10,049 nucleotides of DNA from an uncultured Candidatus Melainabacteria bacterium. GTDB lineage: Bacteria; Cyanobacteriota; Vampirovibrionia; Gastranaerophilales; Gastranaerophilaceae. Shown in pieces: positions 1-6,406 of the stretch. Each line of letters opens with the position of its first letter. Within the stretch, counting starts at the first letter, position 1. The DNA is taken from assembly GCA_934754735.1 (NCBI GenBank), contig CAKVJE010000067.1:1-10049 (forward strand), given 5' to 3'. Below the pieces are notes generated by a model. That model was not told the DNA's origin. It made no database searches and saw only the letters and a program-made list of their open reading frames with translations. Made by a program: the position numbers and the translations under genes.

Positions 1-909
1 TTCCACATCTTGATTTATCAAGCAAACAGACATTCATACCGTTCATTACCATTAAGAATGGCTGAATTAGGTACAGTTTATAGAAAAGAAAAATCAGGTG
101 CTTTGTCAGGTTTAACTCGTGTTCAGGGCTTTACTCAAGACGATGCTCACATTTTCTGTACGCCGGAACAATTGGTTGACGAAATTAACCAAATCATCGA
201 TTTTGTTGCTGATACAATGAAAATCTTTAAAATGGGTTTTGAAGTTGAACTTTCAACTCGTCCTGAAAGCTATGTTGGCGACTTGAAAAACTGGGAATTA
301 GCTGAAGCCGGTTTAAAAGAAGCTATGGATAAACGTGGAATGAAATACGATATCAACGAAGGTGATGGCGCATTCTACGGTCCGAAAATCGACTTTAAGG
401 TTAAAGATGCTCTTGGCAGAACTTGGCAATGTGCTACAATTCAGCTTGACTTCAACCTTCCTGAAAGATTTGATATCAAGTATCAAGATAAAGACGGCAG
501 TATGAAAACTCCTGTAATGCTTCACAGAGTAATTTTCGGTTCTATGGAAAGATTCCACGGTATTTTGATTGAACACTATGCAGGCGCTTTCCCAACTTGG
601 TTAGCACCAACTCAAGTTGCAATTGTTCCTATTTCAAACGAAAAACACGCAGATTTTGCAGAACAAGTTTACAAGAAAATGCGTGAAGCAGGTATAAGAG
701 TAAAACTTGATGACAGATCTGAATCAATGAACTACAAAATCAGAGAATCATTGCAAGACAAGAAAATTCCTTACGTTTGTGTAATCGGTGATAAGGAAAT
801 TGAAGCAAACGCTGTAGCTGTAAGAAAACGTGGCGTAGGTCAAGTTGGTACCGTTTCAGTTGATGAATTTATTGCTAATATAGAAAAAGAAATTAAAGAT
901 AGAGCATAA
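1..909 (+). CDS. thrS: Threonyl-tRNA synthetase, C-terminal part (5' end outside window)
   Basis: Class II aminoacyl-tRNA synthetase that charges tRNA-Thr in the cytoplasm. The reading frame is open from base 1, so about 302 residues are visible, roughly the last half of a family that is usually near 640 residues. The visible part starts inside the catalytic core, just after the expected MNCP zinc-cysteine segment (FHILIYQ at fragment residues 1-7). Motif 2 follows (RMAELGTVYRKEKSG, about 19-33). Two expected zinc-ligand histidines are present: His in TQDDAHIFC (about residue 50) and His in LHRVIFGSMERF (about 175). Motif 3 is GSMERFHGILIEHYAGAFP. The anticodon-binding domain runs from about residue 206 (VAIVPIS) to the end. 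No frameshift or missing key residue is seen. The TTG at base 10 is not the real start. A strong terminator follows, so the gene ends its transcription unit. Confidence 0.98.
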   Translation, partial: FHILIYQANRHSYRSLPLRMAELGTVYRKEKSGALSGLTRVQGFTQDDAHIFCTPEQLVDEINQIIDFVADTMKIFKMGFEVELSTRPESYVGDLKNWELAEAGLKEAMDKRGMKYDINEGDGAFYGPKIDFKVKDALGRTWQCATIQLDFNLPERFDIKYQDKDGSMKTPVMLHRVIFGSMERFHGILIEHYAGAFPTWLAPTQVAIVPISNEKHADFAEQVYKKMREAGIRVKLDDRSESMNYKIRESLQDKKIPYVCVIGDKEIEANAVAVRKRGVGQVGTVSVDEFIANIEKEIKDRA

Positions 910-928
910 GTTTTATTTTTAAATATAG

Positions 929-963
929 TAAGGGCGCGACATTCTGTCGCGCCCTTATTTTTT
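929..963 (+). terminator. Intrinsic terminator after thrS
   Basis: A perfect 12-bp GC-rich stem (929-940 with 946-957, core AGGGCGCGAC/GTCGCGCCCT) has a 5-nt loop ATTCT and is followed by a T-run up to base 963. It lies 20 bases after the thrS stop codon. This is a textbook Rho-independent terminator. Confidence 0.95.
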
Positions 964-972
964 ATAGCTTCA

Positions 973-981
973 TGTTATAAT
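973..981 (+). promoter_or_regulatory. Extended -10 promoter of the TolC-family gene, leaderless type
   Basis: The sequence TGTTATAAT is a perfect extended -10 element (TG at 973-974, one base, TATAAT at 976-981). There is no good -35, which is normal for extended -10 promoters. Only 7 bases separate the -10 box from the ATG at 989, so transcription should begin at or within a base of the start codon. No Shine-Dalgarno sequence is visible. Confidence 0.65.
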
Positions 982-988
982 CATAATC

Positions 989-2299
989 ATGAAGAGTTTG
1001 AAGAAATTTTTTATCACAATTATTGCATTATTCTGTTTTATAAATACTTCATTTGGGATAGAAGATGTTAGAAAAGTTTATTTGAATGAAGCTATTAATG
1101 CGGCTTTGAAGAACAATATTGATTTACAGGTTGCACAAATTGAACTAAATATCGCTAAAAATAATATTAAATCTGCTAACAGGCTTCAAAATCCGTCTTT
1201 TGATGCGTATTATTTTATGGGCGCATCAGGAAGAACCGAACCTCGTCAACTTGGTGCAACTCAAGAAATCGAAATTGCAAAACGTAATGCTAGAAAAAAA
1301 CTTGCAGAATCGAATTTAAAGCTTTCAGAAAAAGAATTTGATTATACAACATTTGATTTGAAAATGGATGTGCGTGAGGCATATATAAATTTAGTCGCAA
1401 CAAAATCCATTCTTTTTACACTTGAACAACAAGAAGAATTACAGGAAGAATTGCTGAAAATTGCAAAAGCGAGAGTTAAAGCTCATTCAACACCGCAAAT
1501 TGATGTTATCCAAGCGGAAATTGCGCTTAATCAAATGATTACACAAGTTAATACAGCTAATGTGCATGTAAAAAACGCATTAGCAAATTTCAATAAGGTT
1601 ATAAATGATCCAAATAATATAGTTTATGACAGTATGGACAAGATTTTTTTAGAAGAAAATAATTTTGAAGAGATGTTGACTCCGGCACCTGATTATAAAT
1701 TTCCGGATTTCTCAGAAATTAAACAACGCGCTCTTGAAAATCGATATGATATAAAAATAAGCAAACAAGAAATAGATATAGCAGAAAAGAATCTTACAGT
1801 TGTTGCTCGCCAAAGAATTCCGGATTTTCAGATATCCGGTGGTTATGCCTATAAACCCGGAGCTTATTCTGATAGCGGTAATTTTAATAATGGTGCTTAT
1901 GTAGGTGGAAGTTTGGTGAATATTCCACTATTTTATAATTACTCTCCAGAAATTCAAAATGCAACATTAAAGTTAAAACAAGCCGAATTGAAAAATGAAT
2001 CGGTGCAAAATAAAGCACTAAAGGATGTGAAAGCCGCTTATGACAGATTTTTAACAGCAGCAGATAATCTTAATCATTATGAGTCCAAAATTGTTACCGG
2101 TTCTGAAGAACTGATTGAGACTTCAAAAAAGAGTTATGAAGCAGGAGAATCTGATATCACTTCGCTAATCGTAATGAAACAGTCTTATAAATCAATTATT
2201 ATTGGTTATACGCAAGCTTTAGCTGAATATTATAATAGCTGGACGAATTTTTTAAGAGAAGTGAATGATGAAAACTTTAATTTAACAGAAGCTTTGTGA
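989..2299 (+). CDS. TolC-family outer-membrane efflux channel protein
   Basis: 436 residues. The N-terminus is a clear Sec signal peptide: basic MKSLKK, a hydrophobic core, and likely cleavage near residue 23 before IEDVRKV. The mature protein has the two-repeat layout of the outer membrane efflux protein family: long polar alpha-helical stretches (about 35-60, 90-215 and 245-275, then 320-425) separated by short strand segments. RLQNPSFDAYYF, followed by a glutamine/isoleucine-glutamate segment and then KR-x-ARKKLAE, resembles CzcC/CusC-like members. Family members form trimeric channels spanning the outer membrane and periplasm and work with an RND, ABC or MFS pump plus an adaptor. No pump or adaptor gene is adjacent, so the substrate is unknown. 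The start is the only ATG that keeps the signal peptide. The stop is doubled (TGATAA). Confidence 0.92.
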   Translation: MKSLKKFFITIIALFCFINTSFGIEDVRKVYLNEAINAALKNNIDLQVAQIELNIAKNNIKSANRLQNPSFDAYYFMGASGRTEPRQLGATQEIEIAKRNARKKLAESNLKLSEKEFDYTTFDLKMDVREAYINLVATKSILFTLEQQEELQEELLKIAKARVKAHSTPQIDVIQAEIALNQMITQVNTANVHVKNALANFNKVINDPNNIVYDSMDKIFLEENNFEEMLTPAPDYKFPDFSEIKQRALENRYDIKISKQEIDIAEKNLTVVARQRIPDFQISGGYAYKPGAYSDSGNFNNGAYVGGSLVNIPLFYNYSPEIQNATLKLKQAELKNESVQNKALKDVKAAYDRFLTAADNLNHYESKIVTGSEELIETSKKSYEAGESDITSLIVMKQSYKSIIIGYTQALAEYYNSWTNFLREVNDENFNLTEAL

Positions 2300-2366
2300 T
2301 AATATATTTACAGAAAATGTGTTCAGGAACGACTTTTGCAAACCTAGTTGGTATTCCTTATTGCTT

Positions 2367-3425
2367 TTACTGCTTGTTTTTAAGCCCGTAAACAAATAAT
2401 AGAATTTCGGCTACAGCTTTGTATAATTCCGGTGGAATTTGCTGGTTGATATCGACCATTCTAAATAAGGCTCTTGCGACAGGCGCGTTATCAATTACAG
2501 GAACATTGTGTTTCTGAGCTATATCAATAATTTTTTTAGCAATAAGTTCAGTTCCCTTTGCAGTTAGAGTTGGAGATTGCATTGTTTCTGAATCATACTT
2601 TAATGCGCAAGCTACGTGGGTCGGGTTTCTTACAACAAAATCAGCGTCCGGTACAGAATCCATCGCACCTTGTTGTAACATTTGCATACGTCTTTGACGA
2701 AGAGCTGCTTTTACGTGCGGATCACCTTCTGAGTTTTTGTACTCATCTTTAATTTCTTTGAATGACATTTTTTGGTCTTTTAAGAATTTCCATTTTGTCA
2801 TCCCATAGTCTGCTGCAGCAATAATTAGGAAGGCAATGCAGGCTTTATAAATAAATTCTACAATTAATTTACCGAATTCAATCATTACTGCAAAATGGTT
2901 GTCAATTACAGCGAGCATTAAAATACTTTCTAAATGTGCACGATAAACCGTCCAACCAACAAGACCTAAAATAAATACTTTAACGATGTTTTTGAAAAGT
3001 TCAAACAATGTTTTTACTTGGAATAAATTTTTAAAATATTTTGTCGGGTTTAATTTATCTAATTTTGGAACTAGTGGTGCTGTTGCAACAAGCGGACCTA
3101 CTTGTATAAAATCACCTAATATTGCAACAAACGCTGCAACAAATAGAATAGCGCCAATGATTACAACTGTTGGAATCAGGGTAACTGTCAACATGTAGGT
3201 TAAACCTATGTTTTCTATATGTTGGTTTGGAATCTGCTCATACAGAGTTTTAAACAACCCTACGATAAGTTTCCAAATAATCGGAGCAAGCATATTTATG
3301 AATGAAAACATAACAAGTAAAGACAATGCGGTTGACACGTCTTTTGATTTAACTACCTGCCCTTCTTTTCTTGCTCTCTCAAGCTTTTGGGGGGTGGCAT
3401 CAAACTGTTTATCTTCATCACCCAT
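2367..3425 (-). CDS. flhB: Flagellar type III export switch protein FlhB
   Basis: 352 residues, usual length for the FlhB/SctU family. The N-terminus (DATPQKLERARKEGQVVKSKDV, residues 9-30) is the conserved cytoplasmic start. About four membrane segments follow, near 31-53, 75-103, 141-165 and 185-205. A cytoplasmic linker leads to the autocleavage motif NPTH at 267-270, where the family cuts between Asn and Pro to switch export from rod/hook to filament substrates. The end (IPPELYKAVAEILLFVYGL) is also typical. FlhB sits in the inner-membrane export gate with FlhA and FliPQR. No other flagellar gene lies in the window, so it is separated from any main flagellar cluster. FlhB is preferred over virulence-type SctU from the N-terminal and linker sequence, but SctU is not fully excluded. 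It converges with the TolC-family gene, and no clear terminator lies between them. A weak GGA lies 8 bases before the ATG. Confidence 0.93.
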   Translation of the reverse strand: MGDEDKQFDATPQKLERARKEGQVVKSKDVSTALSLLVMFSFINMLAPIIWKLIVGLFKTLYEQIPNQHIENIGLTYMLTVTLIPTVVIIGAILFVAAFVAILGDFIQVGPLVATAPLVPKLDKLNPTKYFKNLFQVKTLFELFKNIVKVFILGLVGWTVYRAHLESILMLAVIDNHFAVMIEFGKLIVEFIYKACIAFLIIAAADYGMTKWKFLKDQKMSFKEIKDEYKNSEGDPHVKAALRQRRMQMLQQGAMDSVPDADFVVRNPTHVACALKYDSETMQSPTLTAKGTELIAKKIIDIAQKHNVPVIDNAPVARALFRMVDINQQIPPELYKAVAEILLFVYGLKNKQ

Positions 3426-3462
3426 CTATTTATTCCGTTGGATTTTCGTTTCTGTAGTTAAT

Positions 3463-3471
3463 AGTTTAGCA
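3463..3471 (-). promoter_or_regulatory. Possible extended -10 promoter for flhB
   Basis: On the minus strand this reads TGCTAAACT, a TG-n-TAAACT extended -10 match (4 of 6 in the hexamer) that leaves about a 37-nt leader before the flhB ATG. No convincing -35 is seen. It overlaps the upstream part of the promoter assigned to the divergent gene at 3519. Confidence 0.35.
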
Positions 3472-3495
3472 TAAACTCAGATTTTATTGTACAAT
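3466..3495 (+). promoter_or_regulatory. Promoter of the small membrane protein gene at 3519
   Basis: The -10 box TACAAT (3490-3495) lies 18 bases after a weak -35, TTAGCA (3466-3471). The -10 box is part of the perfect palindrome ATTGTACAAT (3486-3495). The block GATTTTATTGTACAAT (3480-3495) is nearly identical to the one before clpP (5726-5741). A strong ribosome site ATAAGGAG (3503-3510) stands 8 bases before the ATG. Confidence 0.5.
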
Positions 3496-3518
3496 GTTTT
3501 CTATAAGGAGTTTTATTT

Positions 3519-3812
3519 ATGAAAAATATTTTTTTAATAATTTTATCAATAATTACAATTGCTTGTGCAGGTTACACATTCTTGAACCAAACAGGACATA
3601 TTCCAATGGTTACAATGTTCTTATCCGGTTTTGCTCTTGCTATATTTTTAATGACACTTAAAATGAATGTCAAGAATGAGAAATTAAATTCGTATAAAAG
3701 AGAGCTAGAAAAAGAATCAATTTCATCGACAGAGGCTTCTTCCAGAGTGAAAGTTTTGGAATCTAAAATTGAGGTTCTTGAAAAAGCTTTAGAAAATGCT
3801 TTAAAAAAGTAG
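3519..3812 (+). CDS. Small membrane protein with two TM helices and a C-terminal coiled coil (LapA/DUF1049-like layout)
   Basis: 97 residues. Two hydrophobic helices (about 3-22 and 29-47) are joined by a short loop. A charged helical tail (about 52-96) has heptad-like spacing (VKVLESKIEVLEKALENAL) and should form a coiled coil. Two membrane helices plus a cytoplasmic coiled coil is the layout of the LapA domain (DUF1049) family, which in E. coli acts in lipopolysaccharide assembly control. The match here is in layout rather than in recognised motifs, so function is not assigned. The start is well supported by ATAAGGAG 8 bases upstream. The gene appears monocistronic: it is divergent from flhB, and the next gene has its own -10-like box 35 bases after the stop. 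Confidence 0.85.
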   Translation: MKNIFLIILSIITIACAGYTFLNQTGHIPMVTMFLSGFALAIFLMTLKMNVKNEKLNSYKRELEKESISSTEASSRVKVLESKIEVLEKALENALKK

Positions 3813-3846
3813 CCATTTAGCTAATAGTAAATTGTTTATGATTTAG

Positions 3847-3852
3847 TACAAT
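3847..3852 (+). promoter_or_regulatory. Possible -10 box for the mini-protein/AAA+ operon
   Basis: TACAAT, identical to the -10 box before the gene at 3519, lies 34 bases before the chosen start at 3887. No acceptable -35 hexamer is seen at 16-18 bases, so support is limited to the -10 box and its position in the gap. Confidence 0.3.
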
Positions 3853-3886
3853 TATATCCGGAAGTAGATTTATAAGGATTATGTGT

Positions 3887-4159
3887 ATGAGAATTAACCC
3901 GATTAGCAATGTAAATTGCAGAAGAATTACTAGAGTAAAAAGACAAAACGAACAACCTGTTCAAACCCCAAATTTTAAAGGTGAAAAGGGACGTGCAATA
4001 GGCTCTGTTCTTGGTGTGTTAGCTGCTGGAGTAGGAGTAACGCTTCTAACCGCTTCAGGTATTGGTATTCCATTTGCTCCGATTGTTGCTGCCGGTATTG
4101 GTGCAAAACTTGGTGGAGACGCAGGAGATAAGGCGGAAGAAAATAATAAAGGTAAGTAG
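3887..4159 (+). CDS. Glycine-rich two-helix mini-protein with PNFKG motif, function unknown
   Basis: 90 residues from the ATG at 3887. An in-frame ATG at 3881 is only 2 bases from AAGGA (3874-3878), whereas 3887 gives 8-base spacing and is preferred. The N-terminus (MRINPISNVN) leads through a basic, polar stretch to TPNFKG (28-32). A glycine/alanine-rich hydrophobic hairpin follows (about 36-57 and 59-77) with repeated GxxxG spacing, then an acidic/basic tail (GDKAEENNKGK). Glycine-zipper hairpins of this type insert in or pack against membranes. The protein at 5405 has the same plan, and FKxxKGxxIG aligns between them. The gene is 10 bases upstream of the AAA+ ATPase gene and is probably co-transcribed with it. 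No family recognised. Confidence 0.8.
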   Translation: MRINPISNVNCRRITRVKRQNEQPVQTPNFKGEKGRAIGSVLGVLAAGVGVTLLTASGIGIPFAPIVAAGIGAKLGGDAGDKAEENNKGK

Positions 4160-4169
4160 GAATGTGAAA

Positions 4170-5339
4170 ATGATTTTACCTATTACAAGTCAACCAAATT
4201 ATAATGTTTTTCATAACAATAGAAGTACTACAGTATCAACTGTAGAAAAAACTCCTATCTATAATTCTGCATATATAAACGATGCAGAATTTTATGATTT
4301 TATGAAAACAACCCAAAAACAAAATGAAAAACGAAATAAATTACTTTTGTGTGGAGAGTTGGCAGTCTTGTTTGGCTCACTGATTATTACTGGTGCATTA
4401 CTAAATAGAAGTAGTAGTACAAAAAGTACATCCTCTAAAATCTGGACAGGTATGGCGAGAGAATTTGAAAGTTTAAAAAGTAATGCTAACATTCCAACTT
4501 TAGATAGTTGTAAAAGTATAAATAAAAAACTTAGAAGTTTTTTGCAAGCACAAGTAAACTATTCCAAAGTAAAACCTGAAGATATAAAAAAGGTTGGTAC
4601 TCCTAAACCGGCGAATAAATTATTACTATATGGGCCTCCCGGAACCGGAAAATCATATTTTGCAAAGATATATGCAAAGAGTCTAGATGCGGAATACGCT
4701 GAGATAAAATATTCAGAAATAAATTCGACTTGGGCTGGTCGGCATTTGGAACAACTAACGAGCATTTTTGAAGATATTCTCGCTAAATCGCAAATGGCTA
4801 AAGATAAAAAATTTGTAGTAGTGTTTAATGAAATTGATGCATTGGTAATTCCAGCGGAATCTTTGAGAAAAGGTGGTTCTGGCAATTCTTTATTTAAACT
4901 AGAAGAACGCTCTGTTTTCTTGAATTATATAGATGAAATCGCAGAAAAAGCGCCAAATGTGACAATTATAGGTACAACTAATATTTCTCCTAAAAATAAT
5001 GGTTTAGACGGTGCAGCAATGAGTAGGTTTAAAAATATCATTGGAGTCGATTATCCGGAAAAAGATTGCTTATACGAAGCTCTGAAAGCTAATCTGGAAA
5101 AAATGGATGGTGGAAAATCATTTATTGGTGGAAATGACAAAAATCTGGAGAAATTAGCTGAAACTATGGCGAAACGCAAATCTTCATTCAGGGATTTGGA
5201 TAAAGTTATTGATACTTCTAAAAATTATTATCTTGAAGATTATACTAAGAACAACAATGCAGAATTTAAATTTAAATACTTAGAAGACGCATTTAAAGAT
5301 TTAGATTTAACAGATGGTGAAATTAGTTCTGGTAAATAG
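4170..5339 (+). CDS. Membrane-anchored AAA+ ATPase with Walker B Asn variant
   Basis: 389 residues from the ATG at 4170, which has AGGAA 7 bases upstream. The frame stays open further upstream but only overlaps the preceding gene. A polar N-terminus (MILPITSQPN) precedes one hydrophobic segment (about 57-78), then a linker and one AAA+ module. Walker A is GPPGTGKS (155-162). A pore-loop-like segment TWAGRHLE has its WAG at 188-190. Walker B is FVVVFNEID (215-223), with Asn where the family normally has Asp while the catalytic Glu is kept. Sensor 1 is GTTN (268-271), an arginine-finger candidate is Arg286 in MSRF, and sensor 2 Arg341 is in SFRDLD. The layout recalls classic AAA proteins that unfold or remodel proteins at membranes (FtsH/BCS1/spastin type). 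No protease motif follows, so it is not FtsH itself. Its partner may be the small protein encoded just upstream. Substrate unknown. Confidence 0.9.
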   Translation: MILPITSQPNYNVFHNNRSTTVSTVEKTPIYNSAYINDAEFYDFMKTTQKQNEKRNKLLLCGELAVLFGSLIITGALLNRSSSTKSTSSKIWTGMAREFESLKSNANIPTLDSCKSINKKLRSFLQAQVNYSKVKPEDIKKVGTPKPANKLLLYGPPGTGKSYFAKIYAKSLDAEYAEIKYSEINSTWAGRHLEQLTSIFEDILAKSQMAKDKKFVVVFNEIDALVIPAESLRKGGSGNSLFKLEERSVFLNYIDEIAEKAPNVTIIGTTNISPKNNGLDGAAMSRFKNIIGVDYPEKDCLYEALKANLEKMDGGKSFIGGNDKNLEKLAETMAKRKSSFRDLDKVIDTSKNYYLEDYTKNNNAEFKFKYLEDAFKDLDLTDGEISSGK

Positions 5340-5351
5340 ATTTAGTAACTC

Positions 5352-5380
5352 TTGACTTTTCTGTAAAAAAAAGATAGAGT
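5352..5380 (+). promoter_or_regulatory. Promoter of the mini-protein gene at 5405
   Basis: TTGACT (5352-5357, 5 of 6 to the -35 consensus) is followed after 17 bases by TAGAGT (5375-5380, 4 of 6 to the -10 consensus). The expected start is near 5387, with a GAGGTG ribosome site at 5394-5399 before the ATG at 5405. This suggests that the second mini-protein can be expressed apart from the AAA+ gene. Confidence 0.55.
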
Positions 5381-5404
5381 TTAGTAATAATTTGAGGTGT
5401 TTAG

Positions 5405-5695
5405 ATGTTAGTATCTCCTGTTAATGCAGCAGTTAATAAAAGTTCAATACAAAGTAAAAAACGACAATCCAATGAACCGAGTTTTAAAAGTTTAAAAGGA
5501 ACATTGATAGGGGGGATTACTGCCGGAGTTCTAGGTGCAGCATTAACACTCGGTAATAACAGTAAGAACGATATTTTAACTGAATCTATAATTGTGATGG
5601 CTGGTGCAATTTGTGGAAGTAAATTTTTTAATGACCAAGACAAAAACAAGAGATTAAAAAAACGTAACAATTCAAATTTTAGTATGATGATTTAA
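5405..5695 (+). CDS. Second glycine-rich two-helix mini-protein with PSFKS motif, function unknown
   Basis: 96 residues. GAGGTG stands 5 bases before the ATG. The N-terminus (MLVSPVNAAVN) leads through a basic stretch to EPSFKSLKG (24-32). Two hydrophobic segments follow: a glycine-rich one at about 32-50 (GTLIGGITAGVLGAALTLG) and one at about 57-73. The tail is strongly basic, rich in Lys and Asn. It matches the protein at 3887 in order and spacing: N-terminal Pro-Ile/Val motif, basic stretch, P-[NS]-F-K, KGxxIG, a second hydrophobic helix ending in GxK, and a charged tail. This suggests old paralogues, though overall identity is low. It lies just after the AAA+ gene and on the same strand but has its own promoter. 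No family recognised. Confidence 0.78.
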   Translation: MLVSPVNAAVNKSSIQSKKRQSNEPSFKSLKGTLIGGITAGVLGAALTLGNNSKNDILTESIIVMAGAICGSKFFNDQDKNKRLKKRNNSNFSMMI

Positions 5696-5712
5696 TATTA
5701 AGAATTTACTTG

Positions 5713-5741
5713 TTGCCCATGCTTCGATTTTATTGTAAAAT
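5713..5741 (+). promoter_or_regulatory. Promoter of clpP
   Basis: TTGCCC (5713-5718, 4 of 6) and TAAAAT (5736-5741, 5 of 6) are 17 bases apart. The block GATTTTATTGTAAAAT (5726-5741) differs by one base from the block before the gene at 3519. The start site would be near 5748. ATAAGGAG (5758-5765) stands 6 bases before the ATG. Confidence 0.6.
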
Positions 5742-5771
5742 TATCTTAACAATAAATATAAGGAGAGAAAT

Positions 5772-6392
5772 ATGACAACAGAAACAACTGATTATAAAAA
5801 GATTTTAAGTTACGTACCTACAGTAATTGAATCTTCTTCAAGAGGAGAGAAGTCTTTTGATATTTTTTCAAGATTATTAAGAGAAAGAATTATTTTCTTA
5901 GGTACAGAAATTGATGATGAAGTTGCAAATTCTGTTGTAGCCCAACTTTTACTATTAGATAGCGAAAATCCTGAAAAAGATATTATGCTTTATATCAACT
6001 CTCCGGGTGGTGTTATTACTGCCGGCATGGCAATTTATGATACTATGAATCTTATTAAAGCTGATGTTCAAACTATTTGTTTAGGTGAAGCTGCGTCAAT
6101 GGGTGCGTTCTTACTATCAGCTGGTGCTAAAGGTAAGAGAATGGCTCTTCCAAGTGCAAGAATTATGATTCACCAACCTTTAGGCGGTGCAAAAGGTCAA
6201 GCTACAGATATTGAACTTGAAGCTAAAGAAATTTTGAGAATGAAAGACATGTTAATTGGTATTATGGCTGAAAATTCAGGTCAACCATTTGACAAGGTTA
6301 AAGAAGATTGCGAAAGAGATCACTACTTGTCAGCAGCTGAAGCATGCGAATACGGTTTGATTGATAAAGTTGTTACTTCAGCTAATAACTAG
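5772..6392 (+). CDS. clpP: ATP-dependent Clp protease proteolytic subunit ClpP
   Basis: 206 residues, typical for ClpP with a short propeptide. It is a serine peptidase that forms a double-heptamer barrel and degrades proteins fed to it by ClpX, ClpA or ClpC in the cytoplasm. The catalytic triad is visible: Ser109 in GEAASMGAF, His134 in MIHQPLGG and Asp183 in ERDHYLSA. The oxyanion-region segment NSPGG (76-80) and the handle-helix region around residues 145-170 are also present. No Clp ATPase gene is adjacent. The downstream gene starts 14 bases after the stop and may be co-transcribed. The start is clear from the strong ribosome site. The AAA+ protein at 4170 is not a Clp ATPase, and proximity alone does not make it a ClpP partner. 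Confidence 0.97.
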   Translation: MTTETTDYKKILSYVPTVIESSSRGEKSFDIFSRLLRERIIFLGTEIDDEVANSVVAQLLLLDSENPEKDIMLYINSPGGVITAGMAIYDTMNLIKADVQTICLGEAASMGAFLLSAGAKGKRMALPSARIMIHQPLGGAKGQATDIELEAKEILRMKDMLIGIMAENSGQPFDKVKEDCERDHYLSAAEACEYGLIDKVVTSANN

Positions 6393-6406
6393 ATTGACTT
6401 GGGAGT

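Noticed and set aside
2300..2366. Bidirectional terminator between the TolC-family gene and flhB
   Set aside because: I found no stem of useful strength followed by a T-run on either strand.
3881..3886. Earlier ATG for the mini-protein (MCMRINP)
   Set aside because: It lies only 2 bases from the AAGGA ribosome site, whereas the ATG at 3887 has normal 8-base spacing.
4062..4169. Upstream extension of the AAA+ reading frame
   Set aside because: It would overlap the mini-protein gene by about 100 bases out of frame. The ATG at 4170 has a ribosome site and gives an N-terminus resembling those of the neighbouring proteins.
5401..5670. 89-residue minus-strand open frame opposite the second mini-protein
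   Set aside because: It is antisense to a gene with promoter and ribosome site, and shows no recognisable protein features.
4170..6392. AAA+ protein as the ATPase partner of ClpP
   Set aside because: It lacks a ClpX zinc domain, a Clp N-domain and an IGF-type loop that I could recognise, and clpP has its own promoter; closeness alone is not enough.
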